A program made the translations under genes and the position numbers. The notes under the pieces were generated by a model. The model ran no database searches, was not told the DNA's origin, and saw only the letters and a program-made list of their open reading frames with translations. From NCBI RefSeq assembly GCF_000334455.1, contig NZ_BANX01000046.1, forward strand, positions 1 to 40,968: a stretch of 40,968 nt of DNA. Reading direction: 5' to 3'. The stretch is from Gordonia soli NBRC 108243 (lineage in GTDB: Bacteria; Actinomycetota; Actinomycetes; Mycobacteriales; Mycobacteriaceae). Within the stretch, counting starts at the first letter, position 1. The number at the start of each line of letters is the position of its first letter. This document shows, one piece after another, positions 1-8,373 of this stretch.

Positions 1-157
1 CCCCCACAACAAAGGGCGAACTCCAGCAGACTACGATCATTCAGAAGACCATCACACCGACTCCGGCGCAACTCTTCCAACCTACCAGACCCTGGTCCCG
101 GCCCGCAACCCTGAAGTCGTGGGCGTTTCTGGATCTGGTCGCACCCGCGTCGATCCC

Positions 158-171
158 GGCACCGAAGTGCC
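158..171 (-). other. UUCG tetraloop hairpin in leader
   Basis: On the minus strand GGCAC is followed by TTCG and then GTGCC, a 5-bp perfect stem capped by the very stable UUCG tetraloop. It lies about 100 bases downstream of the predicted transcription start and supports the view that this stretch is a structured untranslated leader. Confidence 0.4.
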
Positions 172-275
172 CGTATCGATGAAGCGGAGGCGGTCTGGCC
201 AGAACCCGGTTTCCGTAACCGATCCGCACCCTCTCGGAGCTTCCCGGCCGGCGCCGTGGCGGCCTGACTCGAAGA

Positions 276-304
276 AAGTTACACAGCTATGAACTCAGCG
301 TCAA
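276..304 (-). promoter_or_regulatory. Strong sigma-A-type promoter firing toward the left edge
   Basis: On the minus strand, TTGACG (304-299) and TAACTT (281-276) are separated by exactly 17 bases, close to the housekeeping -35/-10 consensus. The predicted transcription start is near 268-270. The promoter begins only about 10 bases past the tyrS stop codon, so transcription is directed away from tyrS into the gene-free leader. Such a clear -35 element is uncommon in this GC-rich DNA and suggests a highly expressed transcript. Confidence 0.65.
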
Positions 305-313
305 ATCGCCTGG

Positions 314-1612
314 TCAGAGCGAGATTCGTGCACCCGCAAAATTCTTCTTCCCGCGTCGGATGACAACCCAGGAGCCATGCAGCAGATCAGCGTCGGCCGG
401 CGTCCACTCCGGGTCGTCGATCTTGACGTTGTTGACATACGCGCCTCCCTCCGCGACGGCACGGCGAGCAGCCTTGTTGCTCTCCGACAGACCGGTGGAC
501 ACGAGCAGCTCCACGAGCGTCGGACGTGCGTCGCCGAACTCGGCGATCGACGTCTCCCCCAGAGCTGCGGCGAGCGTCTGCTCGTCGAGTCCGACCAGTT
601 CGGCACGACCGAACAGCGCCTGACTTGCGAGTTGAGCCGCTGCGGTGTGCTCGGGGCCGTGGATGAGCGTCGTCATCTCCTCGGCCAGACGCTTCTGCGC
701 CGTCCGCAGATGGGGGGACTCCTCGGTGATGGCCTCCAGCCCCGCGATCTCTGTGCGATCAAGGAACGTGAACCACCGCAGGTACCGGATCACGTCCGCG
801 TCGGCGGTGTTCACGAAGTACTGGTACCACGCGTAGGGACTGGTCAGCGACGGATCGAGCCACAGGCTCCCACCGCCGGTCGACTTGCCGAACTTCTTGC
901 CGTCAGACGAGGTCACCAGCGGGACGGTCATCCCGTGTGCACTCGCCGCATCGACCCGACGGATGAGGTCCACCCCGCCGACGATGTTCCCCCACTGGTC
1001 GGATCCGCCGATCTGCAACGTGCATCCGTGGTCGCGGCGCAGCTGTAGGAAGTCGTTCGCCTGTAGCAGTAGGTAGCTGAACTCGGTGTAGCTCATCCCG
1101 TCTGCGTCGAGGCGTCGGCGCACTGTGTCGCGCGCCAGCATGACGTTCACAGAGAAGTGCTTGCCGAGATCCCGGAGGAAGTCGATCGCCGACAGCGCCC
1201 CGACCCAGTCCAGATTGTTGACCAGGACGGCGCCGTTCGCAGAGTCGTCGATGTCGACGAATCGGCGCAGTTGGTCGGTGATGTTGCCCGCCCACTCGGC
1301 CACCGTCTCCGACGTGTTCATACTCCGTTCGCCGACGTCACGCGGGTCGCCGATCAATCCGGTCGCGCCGCCGGCCAGCACGATCGGACGATGTCCGGCC
1401 AGCTGGAATCGACGTAGCGTCAACAACGGGACCAGATGTCCGGCATGAAGACTGGCCGCAGTCGGGTCGAATCCCGCATAGAGCGTGATGGGGCCCCGGT
1501 CGATCTCGGCCTGTAGGTCGTCGAGGTCGGTGGACTGCGCGATGAGACCGCGCCAGGTCAATTCCTCGATGATGCCAGGGGCGTCAGGGGTGTCAGACGT
1601 CGTCGAACTCAC
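314..1612 (-). CDS. tyrS: Tyrosyl-tRNA synthetase
   Basis: Class I aminoacyl-tRNA synthetase that charges tRNA-Tyr with tyrosine using ATP, in the cytoplasm. The 432-residue product shows the HIGH-type signature as HAGH in the Rossmann fold, the KMSKS-type loop as KFGKS near residue 240, and a C-terminal S4-like RNA-binding region (LLVSTGLSESNKAARRAV... then VNNVKI). Length and motif order match bacterial TyrRS. The GTG start at 1612 is the farthest upstream; the G-rich sequence AGGGGG lies almost on top of it, so a start some residues downstream is possible. It is the last gene of a minus-strand run with the Trm112-like gene (57-base gap) and the lipase/acyl-CoA-synthetase fusion. This is the same neighbourhood as in mycobacteria. 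Confidence 0.96.
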   Translation of the reverse strand: MSSTTSDTPDAPGIIEELTWRGLIAQSTDLDDLQAEIDRGPITLYAGFDPTAASLHAGHLVPLLTLRRFQLAGHRPIVLAGGATGLIGDPRDVGERSMNTSETVAEWAGNITDQLRRFVDIDDSANGAVLVNNLDWVGALSAIDFLRDLGKHFSVNVMLARDTVRRRLDADGMSYTEFSYLLLQANDFLQLRRDHGCTLQIGGSDQWGNIVGGVDLIRRVDAASAHGMTVPLVTSSDGKKFGKSTGGGSLWLDPSLTSPYAWYQYFVNTADADVIRYLRWFTFLDRTEIAGLEAITEESPHLRTAQKRLAEEMTTLIHGPEHTAAAQLASQALFGRAELVGLDEQTLAAALGETSIAEFGDARPTLVELLVSTGLSESNKAARRAVAEGGAYVNNVKIDDPEWTPADADLLHGSWVVIRRGKKNFAGARISL

Positions 1613-1669
1613 CCCCTGATCTTGCCATTCCGGGGTCGGCCGACCGACGGTGCGCCCACCGAGGACACG

Positions 1670-1885
1670 TCAGGACGCGGCGGTCAACCGCTCGTGCTCG
1701 TCATCGGAGACCGGGCGTGCCTCCGTCGCGAGCAGCACGGGTATCCCGTCCTCGTCGACGCGATAGGCGACGCGCAGGCGCGGGTTGTACAGCTCGTCGC
1801 CGGCATCGAGGAGCGGCTCGCGATCCTGTGGGCACACCAGCAGTGCGCGGGTCACCGGATCGATGGACGCTGCACGGGAGGTCAT
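1670..1885 (-). CDS. Trm112/YcaR-like small protein
   Basis: A 71-residue protein of the Trm112 (UPF0434) type. The pattern LVCPQDREPLL, then YRVDEDGIPVLLATEARPV, matches the family core (LACP..., then DGIPVLL..EAR). In eukaryotes and archaea Trm112 activates methyltransferases; the role of the bacterial single-domain forms is not settled. Of the usual CPxC pair only the first cysteine is present (CPQD), so the zinc ribbon found in some members is probably not formed. The gene sits between the lipase/acyl-CoA-synthetase fusion and tyrS with 57-base gaps on both sides, as its apparent M. tuberculosis counterpart (Rv1684) does. Co-transcription is inferred from spacing only. Confidence 0.8.
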   Translation of the reverse strand: MTSRAASIDPVTRALLVCPQDREPLLDAGDELYNPRLRVAYRVDEDGIPVLLATEARPVSDDEHERLTAAS

Positions 1886-1942
1886 CGGGTCACTGCCCTT
1901 TCGTCGGGTCGGGGTCGACCCCGACCATGCTAGTGCCGGAGA

Positions 1943-4900
1943 TCATCCGCGCGTGTCCGCCGTGGACGCGTCGATGGTGCGCACATCCCAGTCCAGTTCC
2001 GCGGCTGCCGTCCTCGTGTAACGACGGTAGCGGCCTTCGGCGTCTCGGAACCACACGCGCGCACCGGGTTTGGGCACGCCCTGGCGGACCAGTGGTCCGA
2101 CGAGCGGACGATACGACTCCGATACCGGGATCTCGTCGACCACCCAGATGAGGTGTGGCCGCTGTTCCGCCGGTAGAGCGCCGAGCCCGATCCGCAGCTG
2201 TGACACCGTGAGCGATTCAGATCGTGCGCCCTGCCGGGTGGACACCGCGGCGACGGCGATCTCGGCCCCTGGCTCCCCGAGTCCGTACACGACCGCGATG
2301 TCGACTCCCCTGATCTCCGACAGCGCGTTCTCGATGGGAGGCACGAAGACCGAACCTTCGGCGGTGCGGATCACGCTGTCCACCGACCCCTGCAGCCAGA
2401 GGTCGTCGTTGGCATCCCGCCGGAAGAGGTGCCCGGAGACCTCCCACCGGTCACGCGGGGCGAAGACGTCCCGGAGCAGGGTCGCGGAGAGTTCGAACCG
2501 GTGGCGCGACTTCGCGAGCAACAGACCGACCTCACCGACGTCGGCACGCCGGACGAACCCGTCGGCATCGATCGAGAGGCGTGCCTCGTCGAGTTCGTAG
2601 CCGGCCACCTGGACCGGGTTGGTCTCCGGTAGCGGCTTGCCCATGCTGCCGATCTTGTCGCCGGCGACATTGGCCAGGATCGCGGAACCGTCCGCAGTCG
2701 CGAAGAACTCGAGAACCCGGGCATTCGGGAACGAGACGGTCACATCGCGCCACAGTCCGGTGGGCATTCCCGAGCCCATGAACAGCCGGATGGGGTTGTA
2801 CTGGTTGATCCGGAAGTCCTCGGACCGGACGACCTCTCGCAGCATCGTCCACGTGTACGAGACCACCGTGACGCCGTAACGACTGACCTCGGTCGCGAAC
2901 CGTTCGGGGTCGATCCCGTCCGACAACGCGATCCGCGACTGACCGACCACCGTCGCGCCGAGGGTGGTGAGCAGCCCCGAGGCGTGATGCAGGGGCGGTA
3001 AGCAGTAGACGGTGTCGCGATCGGTCAATCCCGCCGCCGACGCGGCACCGAAGGCCGACATGGCGAATCGATGGTTGGTCACCGGCCACGGCGCGAGTTT
3101 GTTCGAGGTCCGGGTGAAGAGGATGAACGCGAGGTCTCCGGCGAGCCCCGGATCGGCGCGATACCAGGCGGGGATCGACACCGCGTCGGGATCGATCAGC
3201 TCCATGTCGATCACCGACGAACCGTCGGCACCCTGGATGTCACGCTTCTCGCCGCTACCGCCACCCAGCACGAGGACGCGGTCACTGTGTTCGGTAGCGA
3301 TCGACAGGTGATTCGGGTCGGCGATCACGACCGAACAGTCGGCCAGCCGGAGCATCTCCGCCACATCGGATTCCGAGGCGAGCAGAACCGCGACGGCACC
3401 GAGGCGGGACAATGCCGCAACCACGACGAGAGCACTGGGGCGCGTGTCCATCATCACGCCCACGTGCACACCCGGGCGGATGCCGCATTCGATGAGACCC
3501 GCGACCACGTTGTCGATACGGGTGTTCACCTGTGCGTGGGTGAGGACGCGGTTCTCGAACAGGAACAGTTCTTGCCGACCGCCGCGCTTGTTGTTCTCCG
3601 ACATCAGCTTGCCCAGCGAGATCCGGGTCCCGGACTGGATCTGGCCCAGCCGGAACAGGCGCGGCACGGTGCGGACCGATTCTTGCGCGACCGCGCGTGA
3701 TGTGCGTGACACCGAGTTGGCAACACCCAGGATCTCCCGCGACACACCGGAGCCCGCACCCGCAAAGGAGCTCAGGCCGTGCGTGATCCGCGACGACAGA
3801 CTGACCCCGCTCCCCTGCGCCGCATCGGGGATCTCCATCTCCTCGATGAGTTCGGGGCGTTGGCCGGCACCCGACTGCCAGAGAACCCAATCCGCTGTCG
3901 TCGGCCAGGTGTGGCTACCGGAGGCACTGCCGACCACGAGTCCGAAATGTCCGACCGGTAGCCGGGATTCGTACACATCTGCCTCGGGAGCAGCGCGGAC
4001 GATGCCCCGCACTGCGATCGGCTGGCCGATGTCGTCGGCCTCTCCGACGAACGCGAGCACCGGGCAGGTGATCTCGGCAAGGGTCACCAGTTCGTCCTTG
4101 ATGACGAATCCGCCGGACACCATGCGATTGTGGGACACGAACTGACGCAGCAGTTCTGCGATCGCCGGTCCCGACCAGGCCACCCAGCCCTCGGCCTCGA
4201 GGAACCGACGCTGATCCTCGCGCGGCAGCAGCGCGTCGCGATCGTGGAGCTTGCGCAAGAACTCGATCCGGCTGCGCGCGGTCTTGATCGGGTCGAGCAA
4301 CTGGAATCCGGTACGGGCCATCCAACTCGGCACCCAGACCCGGTTGAACACCCGGTCGGCGAGCAGTTCCGCACCGGGCACCACGAGACCCGCAGGCAGG
4401 CCGAGCGGCAGTGCGGCCAGCACGTCGACCGGACTACCGAAGGTGATGAGGCTGGCGATGTTCTTGGAGCGTCGGAAGGCCGCGGCCTGATAGGCGAACA
4501 TGCCGCCTTGTGAGTACCCGGCGAGATGGACATCCTGTCCCGTGGACTCGACGATGATGTCGATCGCGCGGCTCACCGCGACGATGTGGTCGGCCAGGGT
4601 TCGCTCCATGCCCCCTTCCTCGGTGTCCGGGGAACCGAAGTCGATGACCCACGAAGTGATGCCGTGTCGCCGGAGAACAGACACCGCGCCGTTCTGTTCG
4701 GTCACGTCATAGACGTTGGCCGACACCATCATCGGGGGGACCAGGATGATCTGCGGGCCACTCGTCGTGTCGTCGGGGAAGTAGCGCCGCAGCCGGAACA
4801 TCCGCTCCGTCTCGACGACCGAGAACGGAGCCGGCTCGGTCCCGGTCTCGAGGCCGCCGAGTCGGAGGACCTCCAAACCGTTCTGCGCAGTCGCCACGAC

Positions 4901-4948
4901 CCGATCGAACGCGGCGCCGATGTCCGGCAAGCCGGCGATTCGCACCAT
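1943..4948 (-). CDS. Fused alpha/beta-hydrolase (PhaC-like lipase) and acyl-CoA-synthetase-like protein
   Basis: A 1001-residue two-domain protein close in size and layout to M. tuberculosis Rv1683 (about 999 residues), described as a combined lipase and long-chain acyl-CoA synthase linked to triacylglycerol metabolism. Residues about 40-360 are an alpha/beta hydrolase related to polyhydroxyalkanoate synthases. The nucleophile motif is GYSQG with Ser146, a candidate acid residue lies in VGEADD (305-306), and a candidate histidine is H334 (PVGHFGL). Residues about 445-990 are an AMP-forming ligase domain (LPPLHHASGLL, FFATADG, SVDSVIRT). The phosphate-binding loop normally read as TSGTTGxPK is here TRTSNKLAPWP (residues 612-622), and the GD of the A7 motif is GH. 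Ligase activity is therefore doubtful. A strong ribosome binding site (GGGAGGGAG) precedes the ATG at 4948. The gene heads the Trm112-like/tyrS run. Confidence 0.85.
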   Translation of the reverse strand: MVRIAGLPDIGAAFDRVVATAQNGLEVLRLGGLETGTEPAPFSVVETERMFRLRRYFPDDTTSGPQIILVPPMMVSANVYDVTEQNGAVSVLRRHGITSWVIDFGSPDTEEGGMERTLADHIVAVSRAIDIIVESTGQDVHLAGYSQGGMFAYQAAAFRRSKNIASLITFGSPVDVLAALPLGLPAGLVVPGAELLADRVFNRVWVPSWMARTGFQLLDPIKTARSRIEFLRKLHDRDALLPREDQRRFLEAEGWVAWSGPAIAELLRQFVSHNRMVSGGFVIKDELVTLAEITCPVLAFVGEADDIGQPIAVRGIVRAAPEADVYESRLPVGHFGLVVGSASGSHTWPTTADWVLWQSGAGQRPELIEEMEIPDAAQGSGVSLSSRITHGLSSFAGAGSGVSREILGVANSVSRTSRAVAQESVRTVPRLFRLGQIQSGTRISLGKLMSENNKRGGRQELFLFENRVLTHAQVNTRIDNVVAGLIECGIRPGVHVGVMMDTRPSALVVVAALSRLGAVAVLLASESDVAEMLRLADCSVVIADPNHLSIATEHSDRVLVLGGGSGEKRDIQGADGSSVIDMELIDPDAVSIPAWYRADPGLAGDLAFILFTRTSNKLAPWPVTNHRFAMSAFGAASAAGLTDRDTVYCLPPLHHASGLLTTLGATVVGQSRIALSDGIDPERFATEVSRYGVTVVSYTWTMLREVVRSEDFRINQYNPIRLFMGSGMPTGLWRDVTVSFPNARVLEFFATADGSAILANVAGDKIGSMGKPLPETNPVQVAGYELDEARLSIDADGFVRRADVGEVGLLLAKSRHRFELSATLLRDVFAPRDRWEVSGHLFRRDANDDLWLQGSVDSVIRTAEGSVFVPPIENALSEIRGVDIAVVYGLGEPGAEIAVAAVSTRQGARSESLTVSQLRIGLGALPAEQRPHLIWVVDEIPVSESYRPLVGPLVRQGVPKPGARVWFRDAEGRYRRYTRTAAAELDWDVRTIDASTADTRG

Positions 4949-5016
4949 TTCGCTCCCTCCCCGTCGCCGGGTCGAACCCGCGGGACACCGCGAGCGTCGA
5001 CCGGACCCGTGCTGAC

Positions 5017-5034
5017 GTGACCCGTGTCACTCTA
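5017..5034 (-). promoter_or_regulatory. Palindrome and -10 upstream of the lipase fusion gene
   Basis: A perfect palindrome GTGAC-N4-GTCAC (5017-5030) directly adjoins and partly overlaps a TANNNT-type -10 element, TAGAGT on the minus strand (5034-5029). Transcription would start near 5022, about 75 bases before the ATG at 4948. The overlap of dyad and promoter is what a repressor operator would look like. No -35 consensus is visible, and the regulator is unknown. Confidence 0.35.
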
Positions 5035-5058
5035 CTCAGATGGCAGTGCTGCCCCGGT

Positions 5059-6510
5059 TCACCGGGTGGAGTCGACACCTTCCGGCTGCCATCGTGCCCG
5101 CAGCGATGCCGACAACTCCTGCGCCTTCGCCCGCTGACGGTCCACCTGGACCGACGCGGTGCCACCATGCGCGTCGCGCGACTCGATCGACCCACGGACG
5201 GTCAACACCGACCGGACCTCGGGGGTGAGCGCCGGGTTGATCGACTGCAGGGTCTCGTCGTCGAGATCGATCAGGCCGACACCGCGTTCCTCCGCCACCC
5301 GCACCGACGCACCCGCCACCTCGTGGGCGACTCGGAACGGCACGCCCTCGCGCACCAGCCACTCGGCGATGTCGGTGGCCAGGGTGAACCCTGCAGGCGC
5401 GAGTTCGGCCATGCGGTCCTCGTGGAAGGTGAGTGTCGCGACCAGACCCGCCACCGCGGGAAGCAGCAGCTCCAGCTGCGCGACCGAGTCGAAGATCGGT
5501 TCCTTGTCCTCCTGCAGATCACGGTTGTAGGCCAGCGGCTGCGCCTTGAGCGTCGCGAGGAGTCCGGTCAGGTTGCCGATCAAGCGCCCGGACTTGCCGC
5601 GCGCGAGTTCCGCCACGTCGGGGTTCTTCTTCTGGGGCATGATCGAGCTCCCGGTCGACCATGCGTCGGCGAGCGTCACATAGCCGAATTCGGCGGTGCT
5701 CCAGAGAATCACCTCCTCGGCGAGACGCGATACGTCCACCGCGATGAGCGCCAGGACGAAGGCGGCCTCGGCCGCGAAGTCCCGCGAAGAGGTCGCGTCG
5801 ATGGAATTCTCTGCGGGGGCGTCGAAACCCAGGTCGGCCGCAACTGCAGCGGGGTCGAGACCGAGGGACGAGCCGGCGAGCGCACCCGATCCGTACGGCG
5901 ACACCGCAGTCCGGCGATCGAGATCGGACAGGCGGTCGACGTCACGCAGCAGTGGCTGCGCGTGGGCGAGCAGGTGATGGGCCAGCAGCACCGGCTGTGC
6001 GGCCTGCAGGTGGGTCTTGCCCGGCATCACCGCATCCGGATGGGCCTGCGCCTGCGCGATGAGTGCGTCGACCACGTCCAGGGTCACCACCGCCACCCGC
6101 CGGATCCCGTCACGCACCCACATCCGGAAGAGCGCGGCGACCTGATCGTTGCGCGAACGTCCCGCGCGCAGCCGTCCACCGAGTTCCGCGCCGACCCGCT
6201 CGATGAGTCCACGTTCGAGGGCCCCGTGCACGTCCTCGTCGGTCTCGGCGGGCCCGAACGAGCCGTCGGCGACGTCCGACGCGAGTCGGTCGAGGCCGTC
6301 GATCATGCCGACGAGGTCGTCATCGGTGAGCAGGCCCGCCCGGTTGAGCACCCGTGCATGCGCTTTCGATGCGCGGATGTCGTAGGGCGCGAGCGCCCAG
6401 TCGAAATGGGTCGACTTGCTCAACGCCGCGAGGGCGTCCGCCGGCCCCTCCGCGAACCGGGCGCCCCAGAGCGAACCCTCGTTGGTGCCGCCGGCCGCGG
6501 AGTCGCTCAC
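5059..6510 (-). CDS. argH: Argininosuccinate lyase
   Basis: Last step of arginine synthesis: splits argininosuccinate into arginine and fumarate; fumarase/aspartase superfamily, homotetramer. The 483-residue product has the superfamily signature GSSIMPQKKNPD, with the serine-containing flexible loop, as well as RSRNDQVA and the TSSRDFAAE region. The start is GTG at 6510, whose GTGA overlaps the argG stop by four bases, so the gene is translationally coupled. The open frame continues upstream into argG, but only the GTG start gives the normal family length and N-terminus (SLWGARF). It is the terminal gene of the argCJBDFRGH operon. Confidence 0.96.
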   Translation of the reverse strand: MSDSAAGGTNEGSLWGARFAEGPADALAALSKSTHFDWALAPYDIRASKAHARVLNRAGLLTDDDLVGMIDGLDRLASDVADGSFGPAETDEDVHGALERGLIERVGAELGGRLRAGRSRNDQVAALFRMWVRDGIRRVAVVTLDVVDALIAQAQAHPDAVMPGKTHLQAAQPVLLAHHLLAHAQPLLRDVDRLSDLDRRTAVSPYGSGALAGSSLGLDPAAVAADLGFDAPAENSIDATSSRDFAAEAAFVLALIAVDVSRLAEEVILWSTAEFGYVTLADAWSTGSSIMPQKKNPDVAELARGKSGRLIGNLTGLLATLKAQPLAYNRDLQEDKEPIFDSVAQLELLLPAVAGLVATLTFHEDRMAELAPAGFTLATDIAEWLVREGVPFRVAHEVAGASVRVAEERGVGLIDLDDETLQSINPALTPEVRSVLTVRGSIESRDAHGGTASVQVDRQRAKAQELSASLRARWQPEGVDSTR

Positions 6511-7706
6511 AGGTCCAGGTCCCGCTTGGCGGCGATCTTCGACGAGAGGCCGTGCAGCTCGACGAAACCGCGTGCCGCGGACTGGTCGAAGCTGTCGCCC
6601 TCGTCGTAGGTCGCGAGGTTGAAGTCGTAGAGCGATTCGCTGCTGCGGCGACCGGTGACCGAGATGTGACCGCCGTGCAGGACGAGACGGATCTCGCCCG
6701 TGACGTGCTCCTGCGTCGAGGTCACGAACGCGTCCAGCGACCGCTTGAGCGGGGAGAACCAGAGACCGTCGTAGACCAGCTCCGCCCACTTCTGATCGGT
6801 GAGGCGCTTGTACCGCCCGAGTTCGCGCTCGACCGTGACGTGCTCGAGTTCCTCGTGCGCCCGGATCAGCACCATCGCGCCGGGTGCCTCGTACACCTCG
6901 CGGCTCTTGATGCCGACCAAGCGGTCCTCGACGACGTCGAGTCGTCCGACACCCTGCGCCCCGGCACGGCGGTTGAGCTCCTGGATGGCCTCCAGCACGC
7001 TGACCGGTCGGCCGTCGATGGCAACCGGCCGGCCCTTGTCGAAGCCGATGATGACCTCGTCGGGTGACTGCCAGTTGACGGTCGGGTCCTCCGTGTAGTC
7101 GTAGACGTCCTTGGTCGGCGCGTTCCACAGGTCCTCGAGGAAGCCCGTCTCGACGGCTCGGCCCCAGACGTTCTGATCGATGGAGAAGGGCGACTTCTTG
7201 GTGACGTTGATCGGGATCGCGTTCTCCTCGGCGAAGGTGATCGCCTTCTCACGCGTCCACGCGTAATCGCGGACGGGCGCGATCACCTCGAGATCGGGTG
7301 CCAGCGAGGCGAATCCGACCTCGAACCGGACCTGGTCGTTACCCTTGCCGGTGCAACCGTGGGCGACGACGGTGCCACCGTGATCACGCGCTGCGGTCAC
7401 GAGGTGCTTGGCGATCAACGGGCGCGAGATCGCCGACACCAAGGGGTACCGATTCATGTACAGCGCATTGGAGGCGATGGTCGGCAGGCAGTAGTCGTCG
7501 GCGAATTCGTCACGCGCATCGACCACGACGGCCTCGACGGCACCGCAGTCGAGCGCCCGCTGGCGCACGACGTCCATGTCCTCGCCACCCTGGCCCAGGT
7601 CGAGGGCGACTGCGACGACCTCTTTGCCGGTCTCCTTGCCGATCCAACTGATCGCGACCGAGGTGTCCAGCCCACCCGAGTATGCGAGTACGACCCGTTC
7701 TGCCAT
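6507..7706 (-). CDS. argG: Argininosuccinate synthase
   Basis: Joins citrulline and aspartate with ATP to form argininosuccinate. The 399-residue protein begins MAERVVLAYSGGLDTSV, with the PP-loop ATP-pyrophosphatase motif SGGLDTS at residues 10-16. It keeps the family blocks HGCTGKGNDQVRFE and the C-terminal KxxLFKE-equivalent region. The start at ATG 7706 is supported by GGAG nine bases upstream and by the usual family length; an upstream methionine (MEQELSH) is less likely. It is separated from argR by 124 bases, the largest gap inside the arginine operon, and overlaps argH by four bases. That gap could hold a second promoter, but I see no convincing ARG box there. Confidence 0.97.
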   Translation of the reverse strand: MAERVVLAYSGGLDTSVAISWIGKETGKEVVAVALDLGQGGEDMDVVRQRALDCGAVEAVVVDARDEFADDYCLPTIASNALYMNRYPLVSAISRPLIAKHLVTAARDHGGTVVAHGCTGKGNDQVRFEVGFASLAPDLEVIAPVRDYAWTREKAITFAEENAIPINVTKKSPFSIDQNVWGRAVETGFLEDLWNAPTKDVYDYTEDPTVNWQSPDEVIIGFDKGRPVAIDGRPVSVLEAIQELNRRAGAQGVGRLDVVEDRLVGIKSREVYEAPGAMVLIRAHEELEHVTVERELGRYKRLTDQKWAELVYDGLWFSPLKRSLDAFVTSTQEHVTGEIRLVLHGGHISVTGRRSSESLYDFNLATYDEGDSFDQSAARGFVELHGLSSKIAAKRDLDL

Positions 7707-7830
7707 GTGAGAAAGCTCCTGTTCCATCTGTTCCGACGGTCGTCGCGCGTGGGCGACGGGTCGGCAACTGTCGTGGTAATTGTGCGATGCGGCGCGGGAC
7801 GGCCGATCGCGGGGTGTCAGGTCACGGGGC

Positions 7831-8373
7831 CTACACGAGGCCCTCGATTCGTCGTGCCAGTTCTGCGCCGGTGACCGGCTCGCGCGCCACCACGAAGATG
7901 GTGTCGTCGCCGGCGATGGTGCCGACGACATCCGGGAGGCTCGCCCGGTCCAGTGCACTGGCCAGATAGTGCGCAGCTCCCGGAGGTGTCCGCAGCACGG
8001 CGAGGTTGCCGCTGCTGTCGGTCGACACCAGCAGGTCGGACAGCAGACGTGCGACGCGGTCGGTGCCACCGGACACACCGCGTACCGGCGAACCGTCCTC
8101 GGGGACGACGTACACACCCGCGCCACCGTCGGCGGCGCGCAGTTTCACCGCCCCCAGCTCGTCGAGATCCCGGGACAACGTCGCCTGGGTGGCGTCGATG
8201 CCATGTTCGGCGAGCAGGCGTTGCAGCTCGGACTGGCTGCGCACCTGATGGTTCGACAGGATGTCGACGATGCGGGCGTGCCGCCCTGCCCGAGTGGCCG
8301 CCAGACGCCCCTCGGAGTGATCACGGTTCTCGGCGACGGTCGCATCGCGAGAGGTCGCTCCGGACGCGGTCAT
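7831..8373 (-). CDS. argR: Arginine repressor
   Basis: Arginine-dependent hexameric DNA-binding protein that represses the arginine biosynthetic genes. The 180-residue product has an N-terminal winged helix with the typical SQSELQRLLAEHGI and ATQATLSRDL recognition segment (about residues 47-72). It also has a C-terminal trimerisation and arginine-binding domain ending in GTIAGDDTIFVV, where the aspartate pair contacts arginine. The ATG at 8373 overlaps the argF stop (ATGA). The first ~30 residues before the winged helix are a low-complexity extension. Its likely targets are the two ARG-box-like sites at the argC start (13767-13804), so the repressor controls its own operon. Confidence 0.95.
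   Translation of the reverse strand: MTASGATSRDATVAENRDHSEGRLAATRAGRHARIVDILSNHQVRSQSELQRLLAEHGIDATQATLSRDLDELGAVKLRAADGGAGVYVVPEDGSPVRGVSGGTDRVARLLSDLLVSTDSSGNLAVLRTPPGAAHYLASALDRASLPDVVGTIAGDDTIFVVAREPVTGAELARRIEGLV

Larger units (their letters stand above)
1..313 (-). other. Non-coding leader behind tyrS, no gene recognised
   Basis: I see no credible protein gene here. The only frame of any length (about 62 codons at 41-229) has no recognisable protein character and no ribosome binding site. Read on the minus strand the stretch is downstream of tyrS and downstream of the promoter at 276-304. It carries a stem-loop at 158-171 (GGCAC, UUCG loop, GUGCC), typical of structured RNA. It ends at the window edge in a G/T-rich run. 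The layout fits the 5' leader of a stable-RNA (for example rRNA) operon outside the window, but no mature RNA sequence is visible to confirm that. Confidence 0.45.

Noticed and set aside
41..229. 62-codon open frame at the left edge
   Set aside because: No ribosome binding site and no recognisable protein; it lies in what appears to be a structured leader.
5059..7128. Extended argH frame of 689 codons
   Set aside because: The upstream 205 codons lie antisense in frame to argG coding and look like Arg/Gly-rich shadow sequence. The GTG at 6510 gives the normal ArgH N-terminus.
7707..7830. Second ARG box in the argR-argG gap
   Set aside because: An AT-richer patch (GCACAATTACC on the minus strand) exists but lacks the paired TGAAT/TGCA arms.
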